From Turritopsis dohrnii (lineage: Eukaryota; Cnidaria; Hydrozoa; Anthoathecata; Oceaniidae), in contig BQMF02000369.1 of assembly GCA_027922465.2 (NCBI GenBank), positions 248,001-312,000 on the forward strand: a stretch of 64,000 nt of DNA, read 5' to 3'. The stretch's first letter is position 1. The number at the start of each line of letters is the position of its first letter. This document shows positions 24,282-33,910 of the stretch, piece by piece. A program made the translations under genes and the position numbers. The notes under the pieces were generated by a model. That model was not told the origin of the DNA. It searched no databases and saw nothing but the letters and a program-made list of their open reading frames with translations.

Positions 24282-24990
24282 ATGGAATAATCCATTCCGT
24301 AAGTGCTCGCAGATTCCTAATTTTCTTCAAATTAATGGTAGGACTTATTTCTTCTTTGACTGCTCATGTTCTTTTATTTAAATACACGAGGGTGTAGATT
24401 TTATTTTCCATTCAGTGTTGATATGCAGTGACCGTGGAATATTCCTTCCATAATTGCTCTTGAAAATTTAAAAATGTTTACTTAAATATTCTTTTATTGT
24501 ATTGGTGTTTTTAACCTTATTGAATATCTCTCTTTTAATACTTTTATAGTACTATTGATTTTTGTTACTTTCAATATGCAACCTTATTTTAATGGAATAT
24601 TCCATTCCAGAAAAGCTCTATTATAGAACGTTTTTAAGTATTTTTCACAATTATTGCACCTTTTAAAAGTTAAATTTTTGTACTTTTCAAATATGATCCA
24701 TAAAAGCATATACAGGAGCGCTGATTTAAGATGCCTCCTTTTTTTCTTAAAAATGGAATATCTCTTCCTAAAGTGCTCATTTAACATTTTTTTCAATTTT
24801 AATGAATTCTTTATGGCAGAAAATTTTCATAACTACAGTCTGTCTCCCTCGAAGATTATCGCTCATGGAGTTTTTCTTCCAATCCCAAAATGGAATGCTT
24901 CTTCCAAAAGTGTCTCCTAACTTTGGAGGGTTGTAAGTAACGTTGCAATTATTGTTTTAGCTCGAAAAAGCAAATTTGGAATATTCAGTC
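24282..24990. repeat. ~150-bp-spaced TGGAATATTCC...GTGCTC repeats
   Basis: Copies of TGGAATATTCCWTYC followed by an AGTGCTC-like tail begin near 24284, 24435, 24593, 24754 and 24891, with a partial copy near 24977. Spacings are about 151, 158, 161 and 137 bp. They occupy the interior of the inserted transposon, between its ORF and right terminus. Confidence 0.65.
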
Positions 24991-25106
24991 CTATCCCAAC
25001 CAGTTGAGTCAAATTATAAAATTATATAAGATTTGGATATTCCAATATTGCTCCTCAAATTCAAAAGGTGAAAAAGTGCAATTTGGGACAGTCTAAAAAA
25101 AACACT

Positions 25107-25600
25107 GACATAAAACGACTCATAAACGCTTGGCACTCTAACTCACTTTTGGGAAAAATAGCAATGGAAGCTGTACATGTGATGTCAAGTTTACTACTCC
25201 AGAAATCCAACAAATCATCAAAAACAAAAGACCACATTAAAGCATTGGATAGAAGATTGGATCTATGGCAGAAGGGTGACATTTAAGTTTTAAATTTGAA
25301 GCTGAATCGATTCAAATCAGCCTTACATCGCTAAACAGAAAGAAAATAATGCTCAACTGTCCAAGGAGTTTCAAAAATTCATGTCGAAAGGCAACATTAA
25401 CGGAGCCCTGAAGCTGCTGAATAATAATATATGTCGAATGGAGTGTTGCCACTGAACGATGCAATACTAAATCAGTTGCATCAAAACCATTCTGATGGTA
25501 AAGATGCTTCTCAAGATGTCCTCTTGGAAGGTGACGTACCAGAGGTTCATCCTATCATATTTGAAGCGATTGAAGATGAATTTGTTAAGCAGGCAGCTTG
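25107..25600 (+). pseudogene. Retroelement ORF, middle portion (continuation of 23050-23401)
   Basis: Resumes with DIKRLINAWHSNSLLGKIAM, SLLLQKSNKSSKTKDH and ALDRRLDLWQKGD, the expected next blocks (LLLQK..., ALERRLxLWxxGD). After frameshifts it continues with KFEAESIQ, KEFQKFMSKGNINGALKLL and then GVLPLNDAIL through LLEGDVPEVHPIIFEAI. At least three frameshifts are present. It ends at 25600, before the reverse transcriptase, where Harbinger debris begins. Confidence 0.7.
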
Positions 25601-25629
25601 GTCACTTTTCCCCGACTTTTTTCCCTCGA

Positions 25630-25881
25630 TAAGGTATGCTATTACAAAGCTCAAATTCAGCACATTTTTATCGTCCAGCATCCTTCACTAATACAATCTT
25701 ACATGACGGAGAAATTTCCAAAGGGGAGTGGCGCGAAAATGAATCTAATGATTTACTTTACTCGTTGAAAGTCTCACCATCTGGGCACAATTCATCAATT
25801 AATGCTAAGTCTATTAGGGACACTTTCAGGGAATATTTTCTTAATGAAGGATCAGTTGATTGGCAATGGAAATATTGTTAA
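25630..25881 (+). pseudogene. Harbinger transposase C-terminal fragment
   Basis: Reads FYRPASFTNTILHDGEISKG, EWRENESNDLLYSL and then AKSIRDTFREYFLNEGSVDW before a stop. This matches the C-terminus of PIF/Harbinger (HARBI1-like) transposases, including the intact one in this window (QDI...ARDAKEVRNNFCEYFNSEQGSVPWQ). The DDE core is missing. Confidence 0.75.
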
Positions 25882-26129
25882 GAACTTTATATTATATGAG
25901 GGAAAACAATGATAGTAGCATTTTTATTAACAAAAGAACTATGGAAGTAGGTTTTCTGAATGATATCAAATATTACAAATGTAACTTTTCATATAGTAGT
26001 AAACAACTTTAACAAATAGCAATCCTATCATATTTCATGTTTCTTTTTCTAAAAAATTTTGACATAATATGAATGATGATAAAATCATTCGTTAAGATAT
26101 CGTACATAAGATTGAGGCTTCATTTCAAA

Positions 26130-26470
26130 GTTAAGTAGGGGTTGCTGTTGTCTTTTGTATTCTTTGACCAGTTTGACGCTGCAAGGGAGCCGAAGTTTCA
26201 CTTTGTTGTGGAACTCCACGGGGTGGTGACATGAAGGGTCGTTGTATTCCAGGGACAGTTTGACTTATCCCAGGCGCTGCAGCTTGGTAATTATAACTAA
26301 CAAATATCAGAGATTCTTGTTTCTGCTATTCTCCTGTTGCGTTTATTTAACTCTGATAGTTTCTCATCCAGATAAATAGCGAACAGCGATAATTTTGGTG
26401 TTGATGATTCTTGTACTTGAGGGGGGTTTGACATAACATTGGCTGTAGTAGCTGCCGTACATTTTGAGAG
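26130..26470 (-). pseudogene. Harbinger-associated MADF/BESS-type protein, C-terminal fragment
   Basis: Minus-strand frame SSTPKLSLFAIYLDEKLSEL then NKRNRRIAETRISDI resembles the BESS-like tail of the DNA-binding partner protein of Harbinger elements. A shifted frame continues with PPRGVPQQSETSAPLQRQTG to a stop near 26135. It is convergent with the transposase fragment at 25630-25881, the same arrangement as the intact element at 40-43 kb, so both derive from one decayed Harbinger copy. Confidence 0.55.
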
Positions 26471-26499
26471 CAAATCTACCTTCATTTCGGTGACAGGAC

Positions 26500-26735
26500 A
26501 ATCCCCCACCTGAAAAATTCCCGTCCGGATGATTGCCCCCTAGTAAATTGCCCCCCGGAGCAATACCCCCGGACAATCGCCTCCCAATATTGGCCCCTAA
26601 AAAACGTGTAAAGTATTTTTTATGATAATATTGCTTCTAAAAGGTAAAATGGTAACACAACGGATATCATTCTCCGGGGGGCAATTAACTAGGGGGAAAT
26701 CATCCGGGAGGAATTGTCCAGGGGGGAGTCCTAGA
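26500..26735. repeat. C/G-rich foldback element
   Basis: Blocks such as 'gacaatcccccacctg', 'ccggatgattgccccctag' and 'gccccccggag' (26500-26555) recur inverted as 'ctccggggggcaattaacta' and 'aaatcatccgggaggaattg' (26671-26725). It interrupts the decayed Harbinger partner gene. The arms are imperfect. Confidence 0.6.
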
Positions 26736-26812
26736 AGAAAATATTGACCCCTTAGAATATTTTCACCCCTCATATTTTTACGCTTATGACTTGTTAGGTT
26801 TTCTTTGTTATT

Positions 26813-26852
26813 GTTAGGGTTAGGGTCAGGGTTAGGGTTAGGGTTAGGGTTA
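26813..26852. repeat. Interstitial telomeric repeat (TTAGGG)n
   Basis: About six TTAGGG units, one variant (GTCAGGG). This is the standard metazoan, including cnidarian, telomere unit. The tract is internal and short, not a chromosome end. Confidence 0.9.
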
Positions 26853-27424
26853 GTCATATATTCTGAAAAAAATATTCTGAGGAGGAGTTTTCTACTACAA
26901 GCATCATTGTTTATCACGGAGAAAGTTCAAATATTGCAGCCGTAACAGCGGGCACATAAAGTCTGTTGAAGCTGATTATGAACTAGCTAGTTATCGACAT
27001 TTTTTCCAAGTGACTCAAAGAAATTACTGATTCTGCATTTTTGTCAATGTTAGGGCAATAAATCAGGTTTATTTTGTAAATTGAAGCATTTATGTTGTTT
27101 TTTTAATTGTATTCAAGTAGTCTAATGTAAATAATAATCAAGCTGTTTAGACGTATTTTTTATAAAGTGCGCAATGACATCCGATGCGCAATGATTAGGT
27201 GCACTGACTACAAATATAAAAAAAAGACAAAATCCATTTTTCAACAAAGTTTCGATTTCTCTTTGTCCGTTTTATTTAGATTATTTGGTTATATAATATC
27301 TAAAATATATATAAAAAATGATTTATTATATAATAATACATTTTATTATAATGATTAGGTTTACTTTGTATTCCCCTTCTCATTAAATCTTCATAATCAC
27401 ATTTTTTGCCTCGTCGTTTTGTAA

Positions 27425-27690
27425 CTGATAATTTGCCCTTGGTGGCGATTCACTATGTATAAGTGAATTTACCATACCGGGGTCGACCCATGCCGAATTG
27501 GAGATTGGGTTAGATGGTACATCGGGGGGTGTTGCAGGAGGTCATATCCAGGAGAACACAGACCCTTGATTGGGTTGGTGTCACTCATGTGAGTGTCAAA
27601 TACTTCGGAACCTCCAACCTGAGCATGTAACGAGAATGATGGCCTTCGGGCCTGATGTTACTAAATAAATAGATAGATCGATAGACAGAC
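27425..27690 (+). mobile_element. SINE-like retroposon
   Basis: Contains a B-box-like GGGGTCGACCC at about 27479, a GC-rich body with 'gatggccttcgggcctgatg' hairpin sequence, and an A-rich simple tail 'taaataaatagatagatcgatag'. Its composition is markedly more GC-rich than the flanks. No target duplication is obvious. Confidence 0.4.
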
Positions 27691-28382
27691 ATGGCATGAA
27701 GCAACAAACAACAACTAACAACAATGAATTTCTTACAGAAAATTGGCAGACTGAAAATAAAATATTATATAAGAAACAGTCAGGCTCAACTCAAATTTTA
27801 TGTTTTTATAAAAGAAAAGACGTGTAAATGTTTATGACCCATTATTCAATAAAACTCATTGGAAATGCCATAAGCAATATATAAAGGCTTTGCAACAAAA
27901 TGTCAATTATGTAAAACTTAAAACTGGTGGCTTGAGTGGTATATGGAGAGCCCTTCCATTAAGTCGGTCAAGCATGGATAGGTAGAAATGATCCTGTTGC
28001 TTCAAGTAATCTGTACGAATGATGTCATTAAATTCCAGATGTGACAAGTGCATTATAGTTTAATTGCAAATGTCATAAGCCATACCAGGCTAGTAAATTG
28101 AGTGAACTGAACTGTATACTGCTGACCTTGCTGAATGCTATGTTTTCTTTGCATTGTTATCACTATTACAACCACTATCTCTATCGCAATATTAATTGAA
28201 ATAAACAGACGATGTCAAACATCAAAACATCATTTGGTAGTGTATTTGGGTTGGAGATTGTCCTTGCTTCTTCTGCTAGTTGATCTCTTTCAATTAGCTA
28301 TATCTCAAAACATCAAAACAAAAAAAAATAAAATAAAAGCAAATGCAAACATTTTGCAACAATTTGTTAGATCAGATCTTAT

Positions 28383-28720
28383 ATATTAGCGAGTGTACAT
28401 CCCACTTTTATTTTAGAGTGTGATATATTTAGTTTTAATTTACGGTCAAGTGATGTCAGTTTTTTTATCATCACGGGGAACCATTGCATTGCATCCCCAA
28501 TCTAATGCAACGTTATTGGTGAAATATCTTGAGAACCAATAGCGATAACTGACGTTTTTTGGGGTCCGTGGTACAGGCAATAAGGTGACAAAAAAATTGG
28601 GCCTAATTTGTTTTTGGGTTATCCAGCTATGACGTCTTCAAAATCTTTGACTGTTGATATCTCTCTAACGGTTGATTGTAGGGAAACGAACCAATAATTT
28701 TTTTATCAGTTGTTTGAGCA
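28383..28720 (+). mobile_element. Helitron-like repeat, copy related to 4340-4617
   Basis: Begins TATATTAGCGAGTGTACATC, with 'gtgatatatttagttttaat', 'cattgcattgcatccccaat', 'gaacca(a)tagcgataactga', 'ttttttggggtccgtggtac' and 'gatatctctctaacggttga'. Each block also occurs, in order, in the copies at 44190-44722 (-) and 55903-56429 (+). It is non-coding. Confidence 0.55.
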
Positions 28721-29138
28721 CTACAACATGGATCTGTTTCCAATTCCCAAATTGAAATTTCACACCTGGGAAAGGCGAATCCGACACATCCTTTTCGAAG
28801 TTAAACTCAGTAAAGATTTTTACACAGGTTATTATTTAAATATAATACTATATCAAGTAATTATGACAAAATCTAAAATTGTTAATATCATTTAAAACTG
28901 TGTGGTTTGGTAGCTTTGTCTTTGTTCTTGTCAGGTGTATTGAAAATTACAGGAAATCCAAATTTTTTGAATTTTGGTCCAACAAAATGCTAAGGTTGTT
29001 GTTAAGGTTTCTTTGAATTCTTCCATTTCTTGGCTCGGGGAAAGTTTGAAGTCAGTTTATAATTTTTAGTGTATTGCTATATTTTTCTTCTGGGAAATCA
29101 CATTATGGCCTTCATAAGTTGTGTTCTTTTTTTCAGGA

Positions 29139-30167
29139 ATGTTTTCTGTTGAATTACTATGGAAGGAAGGACATCAAGGATCAGATGGCATTTCTCAAAC
29201 TCCTCTGATCTCTGGCAAAACAATCATAGAGGTGATTCGAGGTGAAGCACAAAGAAATGAGCTCATGGAAAATAGATTGTCTGCGTCAGCAATGTTATTA
29301 CTTGAAGTTTTAACAATTGTGTCAATTTCATTTGAAAGATGGATGTGTGTTCACTTTTTGAAAAACTCAGATGTTTACTTTCTGATTTTGTGGATAGAAA
29401 ATTTATACATTGTTGTTTTCCTGCATTTCTATAAAGGAAAGTATGTTAGCAGTCATGGTATTTTCCGACAGTTTAAACTGATGTCGTCCCTGATTATTCT
29501 TTATTGCATTCAAGTTATTGTTTCTGGCTATGATTTCATAACATTTACAAGAAAGGCAGGTGGCACAGAATTTTATCAATTTAACCTGGCTTTGTCTGTT
29601 CCTGTATTGTTGGCGATGATGAGAGTATGCAAAAGAGATCAGTTGTCTTCTTTTGTATATTATTTCCTCGGGGTAATAGCGGGCTGGAAATTAATGATTC
29701 TACTTCAAGATCATGAATTTGTGCTCACATTTACTGCAAGCGTAGTGGGTTTATGTTTCACAGTCCTTTCCTGTTTATATATAATCATGTTAAAGGAATT
29801 TCTGCACAATTCCATCATGGAGTTAGTGTACCATTTGTCTTGTTCACTTATTTTTTTATTGCCAGTATGTTTTATTTTTAATGGAGAGTTTGGTGTTCTT
29901 GCTCAAAAATTTGATTGGATATATATGTACCAACTATTGTTGAAAGCATTGTTACTGGCTGTTGCAAAATTATTCACTTTAAGTCTGTCATTTGTGTTTT
30001 TGAAGAAAAATAGCCTATTGCGATGTTTGGTTGTATTCAATGTATGTTTTGTACCGGATCATTTCAATCAAGCATTGGTTTACAAATTGGATTGCACATT
30101 GGCTGCTAGCAAAGTGTGCATACTACTGCTTCTTGATTTTGCTGTTGTGCATTTTATTGAAAGATAA
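29139..30167 (+). CDS. Multi-pass membrane protein, DMT/SLC35-like topology
   Basis: 342 residues in one exon. The start is the ATG at 29139, only two bases after a clear acceptor (TTTTTTTCAG|GA), so the 5' leader is spliced on. A hydrophilic N-terminus of about 45 residues is followed by roughly nine to ten hydrophobic segments, for example LILWIENLYIVVFLHFY, LMSSLIILYCIQVIV, LALSVPVLLAMM, FYYFLGVIAGWKLMI-type, VVGLCFTVLSCLYIIML, LVYHLSCSLIFLLPVCFIF, LLLKALLLAVAKLFTLSLSF and KVCILLLLDFAVVHFI. The count and length suit the drug/metabolite or nucleotide-sugar transporter fold, but no signature motif is recognised. An AATAAA lies at 30463. It is co-oriented with the HDAC and WD40 genes. Confidence 0.75.
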   Translation: MFSVELLWKEGHQGSDGISQTPLISGKTIIEVIRGEAQRNELMENRLSASAMLLLEVLTIVSISFERWMCVHFLKNSDVYFLILWIENLYIVVFLHFYKGKYVSSHGIFRQFKLMSSLIILYCIQVIVSGYDFITFTRKAGGTEFYQFNLALSVPVLLAMMRVCKRDQLSSFVYYFLGVIAGWKLMILLQDHEFVLTFTASVVGLCFTVLSCLYIIMLKEFLHNSIMELVYHLSCSLIFLLPVCFIFNGEFGVLAQKFDWIYMYQLLLKALLLAVAKLFTLSLSFVFLKKNSLLRCLVVFNVCFVPDHFNQALVYKLDCTLAASKVCILLLLDFAVVHFIER

Positions 30168-30527
30168 CTCAAAGATAACTTGAAATGTAACAGTCCATTA
30201 CGAAATCTCATTGGAAGACATTTAGTTAGTGTTGATTGTCCCAAACACACAGTGCTGCAAAAATTGGTTGAACGTGTGTTGTTTATTTTTGTTAGTGAAA
30301 CATTTTGTGAACTGTTTGATTATTTTGTTGAATTTTTGAGTTTTGATCAGGATCAAACAAGATTTCATATAAAAGTGAATAGATTTAGGAAATTCTTGAT
30401 ATGCAAAGGAATGTGCTTGGTTTTTTGTGCATATGTAAAACTATGCATGGCAGATTAGTTGAATAAACTTGTTGGCATTGTTCAAGATTAACATTTCTCT
30501 AGACATTTTTTTAGTTTATTTATCTGT

Positions 30528-31218
30528 TACCTTAATGAGATAAATTTTCACGGAGATAAACTTTCACAGATTTTGGCCATTTCCGCGAAAATATGCCTCC
30601 GAGAAATGTTAATTTTTTTTCTCTATAATACAGATGTTCGAATTTCGAAAAAAGGGTATAGATAATAAAAACAACTTTTTTATGTCATTTTTTTCATTTT
30701 TTTTTTGGATACACAAAATTATTCTTTCAACATATCAACATGTCTCTGCTTTTGACTTGGCCTTTTTGAGCTTTTGCCAAGATAGCATTTTTTTTGTCAG
30801 ATAAGACCCAATGATGATCTTGTCTTTTGGTTCCGCATAGAACAATTTGATAAGGTCTTCATATCTTTTAAGTAGTGTCCACGGACTGTTGCTACGATAC
30901 TAACCTTTAGGTTGCATTGAATTTCAAGTCCATCTTGAAATAAAGGAGATCTTCGATAATGCTCAGACTTAATTTTGGCTGTTACATTTACATTGTTAAA
31001 ATATATTTGATGTTTTCATTGAAGACAATGAACAGGTGATTAGTTTAACACTGTATTTTTGTTTTTCATTACCTTTGTTATTATCTACTGCCATCCGCGA
31101 AAATTAGTCCATGCGAATTATTTGAAGTTGGGCCATCCTTGAAAATATGTCCCCGCGAAATGAAAAAAAAATTCATCCGTGAAAATATGTCCACGTGAAA
31201 ATTTATCTCGTCTAGGTA
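30528..31218. mobile_element. TACCTTA-family foldback element (CACGGA / CGTGAAAAT type)
   Basis: The left end TACCTTAATGAGATAAATTT mirrors the right end ...AAATTTATCTCGTCTAGGTA. Subterminal zones carry repeated 'aaattttcacgga', 'ttccgcgaaaatatg' and 'gtccacgtgaaaat' units. 691 bp, no coding frame. It lies between the membrane-protein gene and the HDAC gene. Confidence 0.6.
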
Positions 31219-31599
31219 TCACATTATTTTGAAAAAGAGACATAGAGATTTCTTCTTGTATATACCTTTGGACTGAATAAACAAACTACTTTGCCTAACA
31301 AATCTTTTAGTTTATCTTCACATTTGCAAATACAACGGTAATGGCATCGTTCATCTGAGACTATTCAAGATTTAATGGATTTTTGACTGTCTCACATCGT
31401 TTGTTTGTTTGTCTGTTTGTATCATTTTAAGTCACTACTAAAGCATTTTCTGCAGCAACCATAAAAACATTGTTTCGGGATACAAGGTTAAAACATATTT
31501 AAAAGTTCTCAATTCTTTTTGAAATCTTGTAACTAAAAGTTTCTTTAATATTATTTGTTCTAAGTTGCTTTTTAAAGCTATTAATGTTCTGTTTTAGTT

Positions 31600-32925
31600 A
31601 TGTCCATTGAAGAAGAAATAAAGAAGTTGACTCTTGATGATCAAATTCAAGATGAGTTTCATTCTTATTCATCTTCCAAGGATGAGAAAGAAATATTACA
31701 TGAACCAGAACCTGCAGTGTACAAGGATATCATTGATAAGAAGATATTCATGAATAAAACTGGTTTAATATATGATAATAGAATGAAGGGATATTGGTCT
31801 GTTTCAGAAAGTTACCATCCAGAGAGACCTTCACGTATCACCAGCATTTTTGATAAACTTGCTAAAAAGAAGCTGGTAGACAGATGTGTTGTTTTAACAC
31901 CCCGCTTTGCAACAAAGGAAGAAGTACTTTTAAAGCATAGTGAAAAACATTATGAAACTATTCTGTCTGTAAAAGGCATGACTAATGATGGCTTGCGTAA
32001 GTTGGAGGAGAGATATGATTCCATATATTTCCATTCAGGTGTGACTGACGCATCTCTTTTATCTGCAGGCTGTACTCTTGAAGTAGTAGAGCAAGTACTG
32101 AAAGGCAACATTTTAAATGGTGTTGGTATTGTCCGACCACCTGGTCATCATGCCTTGACTCATTGTTCGATGGGTTTTTGTCATTTTAACAATGTTGCAA
32201 TAGCTGCTATGTTTGCAATTGAAAGATACTGTTTAAAGCGGGTATTAATAGTCGATTGGGATGTACATTACGGGAATGGCATTCACAAAATGTTTGAAGA
32301 TGATGCTAGGGTTCTGTATATGTCTCTACATCGCTATGATAATCAGGCATTTTGGCCTTGCCTTTCAGAGGGAAATTACGATGCTGTTGGAATAGGTGAA
32401 GGTGAAGGTTTTAATGTACACATTGCATGGAATGAGGAAGGGGTAACAGATGCAAGTTACTTATGCGCATTTGAAAATGTTATAATGCCAATTGCAAATG
32501 AATACAATCCCGAACTTGTTCTTGTGTCATCAGGCTTTGATTCTGGTGAAGGTGACCCTTTAGGTGAATGTAATGTCACTCCGAATGGGTATGCACATAT
32601 GACAAAACACTTGATGGATCTTGCTAATGGAAATGTTGTGATCATTTTGGAAGGTGGATATAATTTGAAAACAATTTCGAACTCAATGGTTGCTTGTGTT
32701 CAAACCTTATTAGGTAAAGTTCCGGAACATGCCACAAGCAATCAACCAAGTAAAAGTGCACTTCACAGTATTAAAAATACGCATCAAGTGCATGAGAAAT
32801 ACTGGGACTGTTTGAAGGATGTTGACATTAATGTAATCTCATCAAAAACTGAAGGAAAGAGCCAATCCAGTTCTTGTGATGAAAATGTACGTGAGTCAGT
32901 AAGTGTGGATTTGATCAAGAGTTGA
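31600..32925 (+). CDS. Single-domain class IIb histone deacetylase (HDAC6 second-domain type)
   Basis: Zn-dependent lysine deacetylase; relatives act on tubulin and other cytoplasmic proteins. 441 residues, one coding exon, ATG at 31600 two bases after acceptor TTTTAG. After an acidic N-tail (1-50) one arginase-fold domain spans about 53-375: HPERPSRI, RPPGHHA (H183, H184), GFCHFNN, DWDVHYGNG (zinc ligands D221, H223), GFDSGEGDPLG (third ligand D314), LEGGYNL (catalytic Y354). The GDPLGxCxVxPxGYAHxTxxLM block and the late QVHEKYW match the second catalytic domain of HDAC6. There is no second domain and no ZnF-UBP, unlike full HDAC6 (about 1200 residues). The second His of the usual DVHH is Tyr224. 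The intronless form suggests an old retrocopy or a trans-spliced gene. Confidence 0.93.
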   Translation: MSIEEEIKKLTLDDQIQDEFHSYSSSKDEKEILHEPEPAVYKDIIDKKIFMNKTGLIYDNRMKGYWSVSESYHPERPSRITSIFDKLAKKKLVDRCVVLTPRFATKEEVLLKHSEKHYETILSVKGMTNDGLRKLEERYDSIYFHSGVTDASLLSAGCTLEVVEQVLKGNILNGVGIVRPPGHHALTHCSMGFCHFNNVAIAAMFAIERYCLKRVLIVDWDVHYGNGIHKMFEDDARVLYMSLHRYDNQAFWPCLSEGNYDAVGIGEGEGFNVHIAWNEEGVTDASYLCAFENVIMPIANEYNPELVLVSSGFDSGEGDPLGECNVTPNGYAHMTKHLMDLANGNVVIILEGGYNLKTISNSMVACVQTLLGKVPEHATSNQPSKSALHSIKNTHQVHEKYWDCLKDVDINVISSKTEGKSQSSSCDENVRESVSVDLIKS

Positions 32926-33910
32926 TTTATTTATTTATTTGACTATTATTGTGTTTTCTTAATGTTGGAATCAATTACTTTTGTTTTTATTGATTGATTT
33001 CAAGTTTCGTAGTAATGTTGTAATGTAATGTATATTTTTGATACTTTTTACAAAATTAAAGTCCAATGTTCATTCTTTCATCTTCGTACAAAAAGAAGTA
33101 GTTTTTCCATTGACTTTTCCTTTGTAACATACATCATCTATAAAATAGAGACTTTGTCAAAGCTAAGCCTGCACTATCACCTAATTATCTTGTTTTGCAA
33201 AAATTACTGTTTGTTTCTTTCATTTTCCCTTCTCCCACTCAAAATAAATGCATTTCTGAAATTTTGTTTCAACTGAGATTTCATTCTTTTGTTATATATA
33301 AGAATTTGTATCATTGTAAAAGAACATTTTGTATTTTATGCATTTTGTAATGATCAAATTTTTTAAGCCTGTGACAGCTTTTGTGATTTTTTTTTTTTTT
33401 TTTTTTTTTGCTGTCGTAGATTTCTTATATTGTATGCAGACTGGTGTTTTCCAAACCATACTTTTTAATCACAGCTCTTTGTTTTCTTGAAATATGTGTT
33501 GCCATCCTAACTTTATAGATTCTTAATAGGAAAATGTTATTATAAGGGTGATTTTAATTCGACAGGTTTCTAATGAGAAAAATATATCTATGATTATAAA
33601 CTGCAGTTTACAAGTCTAAAAATAATTTCGTTTGATATCACGGTATAACACACAATTTGGGTTTAAACCCTTATTTTTTTAATGTAGTTTTCTAATATTC
33701 AAGTACTAATTTCGAGTTTATTTGGTAGATAAAAGCTCTGGCAAGGACGAGCTGGTGGTTTTGGATTCAAAAACAATCATGTCTTACTGCATTTTGGTTT
33801 TTGTTGTTTTCATTTGCGTTTGGATTTCTTTTGTTTCTTTCTGGGCGTTGTGTGGATGACAAAATCAGGTATGCTCAACTGCAAACTTAAGTTAATCTTG
33901 ATATTTTAGA
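32926..33910. other. HDAC 3' UTR and intergenic spacer
   Basis: AT-rich. A candidate polyadenylation signal AATAAA occurs at about 33244. A T27 tract lies near 33381-33408. No gene is seen before the WD40 gene. Confidence 0.5.

Larger units (their letters stand above)
23402..25106. mobile_element. 1.7-kb DNA transposon inserted into the retroelement
   Basis: Ends AGTGTTTTTTTAGACTGTCC (left) and the near-exact reverse complement GGACAGTCTAAAAAAAACAC T (right). The flanking retroelement frame stops at the left edge and resumes in register at the right edge. Flanks GAGAT/GACAT may be a 5-bp target duplication with one mismatch. It carries a minus-strand frame (23690-24239) and an array of subterminal repeats (24282-24990). 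The superfamily is not assigned. Confidence 0.7.

Noticed and set aside
30180..30458. Second gene after the membrane protein
   Set aside because: A 92-codon frame without an ATG start, lying in the likely 3' UTR before the AATAAA at 30463.
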